Below, piece by piece: positions 5,062 through 9,557 of a DNA stretch of 9,557 nucleotides; the stretch's first letter is position 1, and each line of letters begins with the position of its first letter. Below the pieces are notes generated by a model. The model saw only the letters and a program-made list of their open reading frames with translations, was not told the DNA's origin and made no database searches. The stretch spans positions 1 to 9,557 of the forward strand of contig JANQOH010000193.1 of the NCBI GenBank assembly GCA_028289725.1, written 5' to 3'. Source of the DNA: Alphaproteobacteria bacterium. GTDB taxonomy: Bacteria > Pseudomonadota > Alphaproteobacteria > UBA7887. The translations under genes and the position numbers were made by a program.

Positions 5062-6252
5062 CTAGTAAAGGCTGCCTGGCCCGTTATTGAAATGACCGGC
5101 CGGGTGATACCACTCGGGCAGCATGGTGATCGAATTCGGCGCCAAGCCCTGGTCCTTGAGCGAGGTGATCGAGTCGATGACCTCCTGCTTTTCCAGATCG
5201 ATCACCGTGATGGACCCATCGTTGATGCCCGGGATGTTCAGCAGCGCGTTTTGAACGTAGGCGGTTTTTTCGTCTGGCGTGAAGGCCACGTGATGCGCGC
5301 CGCCGGCGGCGGGGAGTTGCTTGATCAGTTTGGGATTTAGCGGCCCTTCACTGATGTCGAAGATATGAAAGTGACCTGGTTGCGCTGTTGTCACATACAG
5401 CCGGTCGACCGCGCGATTGAAATAGATCTCAAGCGGCATGCTCGCGCCAACTTCGCCGAAGTCGAAGGCTTTCTGAGGGTCGAAGCTCTCGGTTTCCGCG
5501 TTCCAGGTTACCGCCCACAGGGTGTCTTCCATCATAACCGTCACGTAGGCGGTCGGCGGCTCGGCGTTGGGAACGAACACCGTTTCAACCGGCGCCGTGC
5601 CCTTGCTGTCGGATACCACCACGCCGCCTAAATGCTCGCCGGTGCTGGCGCGGATCACCTCGACCGTGTTGCCTGCCGCGCTCATGTCCGGCGCGACACA
5701 GTTGGCAACCAGGATGCGGTCGATGCCTTCGTGAAGGGTGATGCCGTGCGGGTAGGTGCCCGGCATTTCGATCATGCTCACCACTTCGTCGGTCACCGCA
5801 TTGCCGACCACGACGTTGCTGGAGCCCATACAGGTCACGTACCAGGTCTTGTTGTCATCCGAGAGGATGATGTTCTCCTGCACCTGACAACCGGGTGTCG
5901 GGATCGGTTTCATGCGATACGGCCACTTGGTTAAATCGATGACGTGCAGCAGTTCCTGTTCCAGAGCGGTTACATAGGCCTTGGTAAGATCGTTGTTATA
6001 GAAGATGTGGTGGAGCACCAGATCGGGTGAAACCGGGATGTCGGCCAGGACTTTGCCGTAGTCCGGGGAACCAGGATCGAGCTCCATGATCGCGATGCCC
6101 TCGCGCCGATTTTCCTCGGCATTTTGGAGCTGCAGCGATTCCAATGAATCGTCGGCCTTGGACTCGTAATTCATAATGGCGAGCATCTCGGCTGATGCCG
6201 CGCCGGCGGAAAATGACGCGGTAAGGCAAAATGCGGCAACGCGCTTGAACAT
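5062..6252 (-). CDS. Periplasmic YVTN/SBP56-like beta-propeller protein
   Basis: The protein has 396 residues. ATG at 6252 has a near-ideal AAAGGAGG (6267-6260) 7 nt upstream and leads into a signal peptide (residues 1-21, ending GAASA). An in-frame start at 6303 lacks these. The mature chain shows repeated blade-like strands of the YVTN type: KAYVTALEQELLHVIDL, TWYVTCMGSSNVVVG, DRILVANCV, TAYVTVM, DRLYVTTAQPG and GSITVIDLEKQEVID. The early segment LDPGSPDYGKVLADIPV followed by LHH resembles the start of selenium-binding-protein-56/methanethiol oxidase propellers, although those are longer (about 460). His occurs at blade edges: 81-82, 169, 294, 296, 320-321, 383 and 387. That could suit a metal site. 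It has no PQQ-type tryptophan-docking motifs. Enzymatic activity is not proven; a scaffold or binding role is the alternative. It probably forms an operon with the 110-residue gene, driven from the promoter region holding the palindrome at 6439-6451. Confidence 0.78.
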   Translation of the reverse strand: MFKRVAAFCLTASFSAGAASAEMLAIMNYESKADDSLESLQLQNAEENRREGIAIMELDPGSPDYGKVLADIPVSPDLVLHHIFYNNDLTKAYVTALEQELLHVIDLTKWPYRMKPIPTPGCQVQENIILSDDNKTWYVTCMGSSNVVVGNAVTDEVVSMIEMPGTYPHGITLHEGIDRILVANCVAPDMSAAGNTVEVIRASTGEHLGGVVVSDSKGTAPVETVFVPNAEPPTAYVTVMMEDTLWAVTWNAETESFDPQKAFDFGEVGASMPLEIYFNRAVDRLYVTTAQPGHFHIFDISEGPLNPKLIKQLPAAGGAHHVAFTPDEKTAYVQNALLNIPGINDGSITVIDLEKQEVIDSITSLKDQGLAPNSITMLPEWYHPAGHFNNGPGSLY

Positions 6253-6434
6253 GATCGAACCTCCTTTTTGTACTTTTATGCCTTTTGCCGCCGGCATCTG
6301 CAATTACGGTCCGCAATAATGTTACGCAAACCCTTGATTTGAAAGTGACATTAATTGCAGAGCCGGCGCGCGCCCGGGTCCGCGAAATTTCCCTCCCATA
6401 CTATGCGCTTAGAGTGCCACCGGCCCTCGAACCT

Positions 6435-6451
6435 GTCGGTGACTTAGTCAC
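6435..6451. promoter_or_regulatory. Predicted Crp/Fnr-type operator upstream of the beta-propeller operon
   Basis: GTGACTTAGTCAC (6439-6451) is a perfect palindrome that begins 5 nt beyond the regulator's stop codon and lies 187 nt upstream of the propeller start. It is identical, including four flanking bases, to the site at 4656-4672. It occupies the 203-nt gap between the regulator and the propeller gene, both on the minus strand. This implies that the propeller operon has its own regulated promoter. Confidence 0.6.
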
Positions 6452-6455
6452 ACAC

Positions 6456-7115
6456 TCAGAGGCCGGCGACCTCTCGCAAACCCATGCGGTCGATCAAGTC
6501 GATTTCGCCGCGGCCGAGCTTTACCAGCCCTCGGCGCTCAAAATCCTTGAGCTGGCGGCTCACCACCTCGCGCGCCGATCCGAGTTCGCTCGCAATTTGC
6601 TGATGCGTCGTGGCGATCGGTGTGCCTTGCTCACCTCTATCCAGCAAATGCTGGCTCAAGCGGACGTCGAAACGTTGAAACGCGACTTCGTCGATCAGTG
6701 CCATCAGCTCCGACATGCGAATGCTGTACGCGCTCATGACGAATTGGCGAAATTGACCGGACAGCCCCATAAGGTCGTGGAAGGTCGACGAAGACACGGC
6801 CACGGCTTGGACATCCGACTCCGCGATCGCCTCGGCGTCATAATCGCGGTTGGTCAGCAGGCAGACGGTCGTGAGAACGCAAGTTTGGCCTGGCTCCACC
6901 CGGTAAAGCACAATTTCGCGGCCCGACTCCGAGGTCTTCTGGACCCGCACCGACCCGTCGATGACCATCAAATAGTTCTGGCACGGCGCGCCGACGGTGA
7001 AGACCATGCCGCCGGACGGCACGGATACGACTTGCGCGCCGCCCTGCAACATTTCGAGATGGTTGGGTTCGATCTCCTGAAGGTCAGGAAATTGCGAGAG
7101 CCATTCTGGCGGCAT
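6456..7115 (-). CDS. Crp/Fnr-family transcriptional regulator
   Basis: The protein has 219 residues. ATG at 7115 is preceded by GGGGAG (7130-7125), 9 nt upstream. Residues about 15-115 form the cyclic-nucleotide-binding-like beta-barrel (LMVIDGSVRVQK, SGREIVLYRVEPGQ). Residues about 118-145 are the dimer helix. Residues about 150-215 are the winged helix-turn-helix (TTHQQIASELGSAREVVSRQLKDFERRG). There is no N-terminal Fe-S cysteine cluster as in FNR, and the barrel lacks the CRP cAMP-pocket signature. It has Cys45, Cys79 and Cys85, with GQTCVLTTVCLL holding two, which may suit thiol-based or heme sensing (inference). The recognition helix has Arg182, Glu183, Ser186 and Arg187. Arg and Glu at these positions are those with which CRP reads the GTGA half-site, and GTGA-N5-TCAC palindromes flank the gene. 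It probably controls itself and its neighbours. Confidence 0.9.
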   Translation of the reverse strand: MPPEWLSQFPDLQEIEPNHLEMLQGGAQVVSVPSGGMVFTVGAPCQNYLMVIDGSVRVQKTSESGREIVLYRVEPGQTCVLTTVCLLTNRDYDAEAIAESDVQAVAVSSSTFHDLMGLSGQFRQFVMSAYSIRMSELMALIDEVAFQRFDVRLSQHLLDRGEQGTPIATTHQQIASELGSAREVVSRQLKDFERRGLVKLGRGEIDLIDRMGLREVAGL

Positions 7116-7238
7116 GATGTTGATCTCCCCACATTGCGATGCGCCCCATTTTTGATTGGGATCGTTGACGCCTTGTTTCGCCTGCCCGGCGACGGTGCGG
7201 ACGACATGGTACGATGCGCGCCGTCGACGGTCAGCGAT

Positions 7239-7253
7239 TGTGATTTTGTCACA
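7239..7253. promoter_or_regulatory. Predicted Crp/Fnr-type operator between the regulator and the 7374 gene
   Basis: TGTGATTTTGTCACA is a perfect 5-bp-arm palindrome with a 5-nt spacer. It is the CRP half-site TGTGA in both arms, but one base closer than the usual 6-nt CRP spacing. It lies 124 nt upstream of the regulator start (minus strand) and 121 nt upstream of the 7374 start (plus strand), so it can serve autoregulation, the divergent gene, or both. An AATAAT hexamer at 7281-7286 is a possible -10 box toward the plus-strand gene. Confidence 0.6.
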
Positions 7254-7373
7254 GACCTAGCGAGCAACGGCTTGCTATTCAATAATCGAGACGCGGTTGG
7301 CTGATTTTGAAGTGATGGGCACGGGGTGAAGGCCCACGCTTCGGGCGCATTGTGGCGAGGTTCAGGAGTTTTG

Positions 7374-7832
7374 ATGTCTCAAATTGGTAGGTACGTATCA
7401 GCGGTCAGATCAGCGGTGGCGCCCCCATTAATTGCATTGGCGGTTGCCGTTGGGGCACACATGGCCTTAGCGGCGGAGGAAACAACTGGCTTGTTTTTGC
7501 AAGGTGAAGTTTCGATTCCACAGGAACAGCGACAGGCATTGGGCGAGGCCGACAGGTTGGTCATCAAGATTTACCACCCAGGCCGCGACGGGTTCGAGAA
7601 GGACCCAAAGTATACATTTAGGCAAGCAAGTGATTTGCCCATGGCGTTCCGTGTCGCTCCGCCGATCGACATGAACGGCAATGCGCGTTGGCCGACCTTT
7701 ATTGTCGAAGCCTTTACAGACAATGACGGCGACGTTTTGTCGCTCAATGACGGCGAATTTTTTGCCACGACGGGCGACCCGCTGCCCTTGGGAACCGAAG
7801 GCATTGTCCTGACGCTGCAAGCGGCCGAATAG
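7374..7832 (+). CDS. Exported beta-rich protein of unknown function
   Basis: The protein has 152 residues. ATG at 7374 follows AGGAG (7364-7368) with a 5-nt gap. An in-frame GTG at 7326 has no ribosome binding site. Residues 1-34 form a signal peptide (basic SQIGRYVSAVR, hydrophobic APPLIALAVAVGAHM, cleavage near LAA-EE). The mature part runs GLFLQGEVSIPQEQRQ, DRLVIKIYHPG, FRQASDLPMAFRVAPP, WPTFIVEAFTDNDGDV and LGTEGIVLTLQ. The order of an opening strand, a DLP-x-x-F segment and a closing gradual strand loosely recalls the C-terminal domain of the cytochrome c maturation factor CcmI/CycH, but this is only a visual resemblance. DNDGD (117-120 region) could bind calcium. There are no cysteines. 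It is divergent from the Crp/Fnr gene across the palindrome at 7239-7253 and lies 78 nt upstream of the dioxygenase. Confidence 0.75.
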   Translation: MSQIGRYVSAVRSAVAPPLIALAVAVGAHMALAAEETTGLFLQGEVSIPQEQRQALGEADRLVIKIYHPGRDGFEKDPKYTFRQASDLPMAFRVAPPIDMNGNARWPTFIVEAFTDNDGDVLSLNDGEFFATTGDPLPLGTEGIVLTLQAAE

Positions 7833-7869
7833 CGCGCCCTCGAATCCGAATTGCCGGGGCGCGGGAGAT

Positions 7870-7903
7870 GCGTTGCGCTATAGTCTTGGCGCAATGCGGG
7901 AGG
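7870..7903 (+). promoter_or_regulatory. Hairpin and possible promoter abutting the dioxygenase ribosome binding site
   Basis: GCGTTGCGC (7870-7878) and GCGCAATGC (7889-7897) pair over 9 bp with one G-T mismatch. The 10-nt loop contains TATAGT (7879-7884), a fair -10 hexamer. The ribosome binding site GGGAGG (7898-7903) follows directly, then ATG at 7911. It could be an operator covering the -10 box, or an RNA stem controlling access to the ribosome binding site. A well-spaced -35 box was not found. Confidence 0.35.
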
Positions 7904-7910
7904 CTGCGCC

Positions 7911-8783
7911 ATGGCAGATTACTTTACCGAAGAACACTCAGCCGACGCGGTGATCGCGCGGCTAAGCAATTGCGACGATCCACGCTTCAAGCAAATCATG
8001 GAAGCGGCGATCCGTCACTTGCACGACTTTGTTAAAGACGTTGAACCGACCATGGCCGAGTGGCAGCAAGCGATTGGCTTCCTCACTGCGATTGGCCAGA
8101 TGTGCGACGACAAGCGGCAGGAGTGGATCCTGGCTTCCGACACCCTCGGCGTGTCGATGTTGGTCGAAACAATCAATCACCGCGCGACGGACGGCCGAAC
8201 CGAGGCAACTGTGCTCGGTCCTTTTCATGTGGAAGGCGCCGAAACGCTTCCAATGGGCGCCGATATTTGCCGGGACGGCAAGGGCGAACCGTGTGTCGTG
8301 TCGGGCACGGTGCGTGATTTCGACGGCGCGCCGGTGGAAGGTGCCGTGCTTGATGTTTGGCAAACCAATGGCGAGGGTTTCTATGACGTGCAGCAACCCG
8401 GTGACACGTATGAAATGAATATGCGCGGCAAGTTCGTGACCGGCGCCGACGGGCGCTATTGGTTTCGGACCGTCAAGCCCGTGTCCTACCCCGTGCCGGT
8501 GGATGGTCCGGTGGGCGGCATGCTCGGAAAGATGGGGCGCCACGCGTTTCGTCCGGCGCATCTGCATTTCATTGTCAGCCACCCCAAGCATGAGACCGTC
8601 GTGACGCACATTTTCGTCGACGGCGATCCGTATCTCGAGTCGGATGCCGTGTTCGGCGTCAAAGAATCTTTGATCGTGCCATTTGTCGCGAATGACGACA
8701 CCGCACGCGCCGAAAAGCATGGTGTCAGCGCGCCATTCTGGACCGCCGATTTCGATTTTACGTTGGCCTCAAGTCCCACCTAG
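7911..8783 (+). CDS. Intradiol ring-cleavage dioxygenase, hydroxyquinol 1,2-dioxygenase type
   Basis: The protein has 290 residues, the usual length for hydroxyquinol/catechol 1,2-dioxygenases, with GGGAGG 7 nt before the ATG and no signal peptide (cytoplasmic). It opens a catecholic ring between its two hydroxyls using non-heme Fe(III). The four iron ligands are visible: Tyr158 (EGFYDVQ), Tyr193 (KPVSYPVP), His217 and His219 (RPAHLHF). This spacing is close to Tyr164, Tyr197, His221 and His223 of the Nocardioides hydroxyquinol enzyme. The N-terminal helical dimerisation domain covers about residues 1-100, and EATVLGPFHVEGAE (98-111) is typical of the hydroxyquinol branch. Hydroxyquinol would give maleylacetate. 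No maleylacetate reductase is visible in the window, so substrate choice is inferred from family features. It may be transcribed with the 7374 gene or from the TATAGT promoter just upstream. Confidence 0.92.
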   Translation: MADYFTEEHSADAVIARLSNCDDPRFKQIMEAAIRHLHDFVKDVEPTMAEWQQAIGFLTAIGQMCDDKRQEWILASDTLGVSMLVETINHRATDGRTEATVLGPFHVEGAETLPMGADICRDGKGEPCVVSGTVRDFDGAPVEGAVLDVWQTNGEGFYDVQQPGDTYEMNMRGKFVTGADGRYWFRTVKPVSYPVPVDGPVGGMLGKMGRHAFRPAHLHFIVSHPKHETVVTHIFVDGDPYLESDAVFGVKESLIVPFVANDDTARAEKHGVSAPFWTADFDFTLASSPT

Positions 8784-9004
8784 AGCAGCATCAGCGCCAA
8801 AATCGGCCAAACGCCGGGAAGCCGAAAGTGGACAGACGGATTGCTGAACTTGTTTGCGGGCGGCATGCCACGAGCCAGCACCCATCGTCAGGGACCGCCG
8901 GTGGACCTCGCGGGCGATAGGGACTAAGCGACCAGGCCCCCGTGCGTGGTCGTTTGGCACCGCGCAGCCGAGGCCACAAAAAAGTCGATGACGGGCAAAC
9001 TATT
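8784..9004. other. Intergenic region without a recognised gene
   Basis: About 220 nt follow the dioxygenase stop. No open frame here has protein-like composition or a ribosome binding site on either strand. The imperfect inverted repeat CGACCA (near 8930) with TGGTCG (near 8947) is the only stem found, and no T-run follows. It presumably contains the promoter for the last gene, although none could be placed with confidence. Confidence 0.4.
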
Positions 9005-9124
9005 GTGATAAAGGCACTATTTGTGGCAACGACCGCCTTGATGCTGGGATATTCTGGGTCGGTGTTGGCCGAGATCGGTTTGGCCGACTATGTCGCCGCA
9101 AGCAATACGGACGAAAAAATCAAA

Positions 9125-9557
9125 ATGCGTACGGCGTTGCTCGGCACTTGGTTGGCAAGCGCGCTGCTGCTGGCGTGTTTAGGGGCATCTGCTGCAAACG
9201 CCGCCGAATGGCCGAGCGCGGGGCAGAATATCGGCAATACGCGGTATCAGCCCGCGGAAAAAATCATCGATCCCAACAACGCGGCGCGGCTCGACATCAA
9301 ATGGGTCGCGACACTGAGCGGGGATGTCTCGGCAACGCCGGCGGTGGACGCTGACGCGGTCTTCATCGTCGACACGGCAGGCCGGCTCTATCGGCTTGAT
9401 CGCGAAACTGGTGAGGAAACTTGGCGGCATCCGATTTCGCGCTACACAGGCATACGCGGCGACAATGCGAGAACGACACCCGCGTTGGCGGGCGATTTGT
9501 TGATCCTTGGGACCCAGGGTGCGCGCGAATTGTCGAAAGACGGTGCGCGGGTGATTG
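9125..9557 (+). CDS. PQQ-type beta-propeller dehydrogenase, N-terminal part (polyvinyl-alcohol-dehydrogenase-like)
   Basis: The gene runs off the right edge; 144 codons are visible from ATG 9125. Residues 1-27 are a signal peptide (MRTALLGTWLASALLLACLG, cleavage near ANA-AEW); LLAC at 15-18 is a near-lipobox, so a lipoprotein is possible. The mature start WPSAGQNIGNTRYQP, then LDIKWVATLSGDVSATPAV, GRLYRLDRETGEETW and ARTTPALAGD, matches the opening of the polyvinyl-alcohol dehydrogenase-like branch of PQQ-binding propellers, which often carry a cytochrome c domain. That part is outside the window. The catalytic Asp cannot be checked. No good ribosome binding site precedes 9125. The frame stays open upstream to 8921, including a GTG at 9005 that would add a second signal-peptide-like segment, so the start is uncertain. 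Confidence 0.8.
   Translation, partial: MRTALLGTWLASALLLACLGASAANAAEWPSAGQNIGNTRYQPAEKIIDPNNAARLDIKWVATLSGDVSATPAVDADAVFIVDTAGRLYRLDRETGEETWRHPISRYTGIRGDNARTTPALAGDLLILGTQGARELSKDGARVI

Noticed and set aside
6404..6419. Sigma-54-like TGGCAC...GCA on the minus strand upstream of the propeller gene
   Set aside because: The -24 half fits, but the -12 half lacks the TT before GC and no enhancer-binding activator gene is present. It is probably chance.
6285..7304. Long 339-codon plus-strand open frame across the regulator
   Set aside because: It is antisense to the well-supported Crp/Fnr gene, has no ribosome binding site, and gives a His/Arg/Asp-rich sequence typical of the complementary frame of GC-rich coding DNA.
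7833..7863. CGCGCCC/GGGCGCG stem after the 7374 gene as a terminator
   Set aside because: It has a 7-bp stem with a 17-nt loop and no following T-run. GC-rich DNA makes such stems common.
7962..8720. 252-codon minus-strand open frame across the dioxygenase
   Set aside because: It is antisense to a gene with all four iron ligands intact, its composition is that of a complementary-frame shadow, and no start signal is visible.

Overview
The window looks like about 9.5 kb of an alphaproteobacterial chromosome. The basis is high-GC coding DNA with GC-rich third positions, strong AGGAGG-type ribosome binding sites, and a gene set typical of periplasmic quinoprotein (PQQ) oxidation in Alphaproteobacteria. 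The genus cannot be named from the sequence. No RNA gene, insertion sequence, integrase or CRISPR array was seen.

Layout. (1) Positions 1-970 (+) hold the C-terminal part of a methanol/ethanol-family PQQ-dependent dehydrogenase with a lanthanide-type Asp-Tyr-Asp active-site motif. It ends at a strong intrinsic terminator and is followed by a small periplasmic cytochrome c (1141-1602, +), its likely electron acceptor. (2) A minus-strand group reads from 3593 down to 1641: a quinoprotein-associated fused SoxYZ-like carrier, a Rap1a/Tai-like four-cysteine protein and a Sel1-repeat protein, all with export signals. (3) A VOC/glyoxalase-fold protein (3769-4191, +) diverges from the SoxYZ-like gene. 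(4) A second minus-strand group reads from 7115 down to 4260: a Crp/Fnr regulator, a periplasmic YVTN/SBP56-like beta-propeller, a small three-cysteine periplasmic protein, a 49-residue membrane protein missed by ordinary length cut-offs, and a possible 58-residue exported protein. (5) On the plus strand follow an exported beta-rich protein (7374-7832), an intradiol ring-cleavage dioxygenase of the hydroxyquinol type (7911-8783), and the start of a second PQQ-type beta-propeller protein resembling polyvinyl-alcohol dehydrogenases (9125 to the window end).

How the parts fit. Most products are exported: two quinoproteins, a cytochrome c, a SoxYZ-like carrier and a propeller. They suggest a periplasmic oxidation module. 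The dioxygenase is the one clear cytoplasmic catabolic enzyme and the Crp/Fnr protein is the local regulator. Three intergenic copies of an odd-length palindrome, GTGA-N5-TCAC, lie upstream of the regulator/7374 gene pair, upstream of the propeller operon and upstream of the 49-residue gene. The regulator's recognition helix carries the CRP-like Arg-Glu-x-x-Ser-Arg pattern expected to read GTGA. This small, apparently self-contained regulon is the most interesting new signal. Other leads are the two-start small membrane protein, in-frame tandem signal peptides before the last gene, and a histidine-rich propeller.
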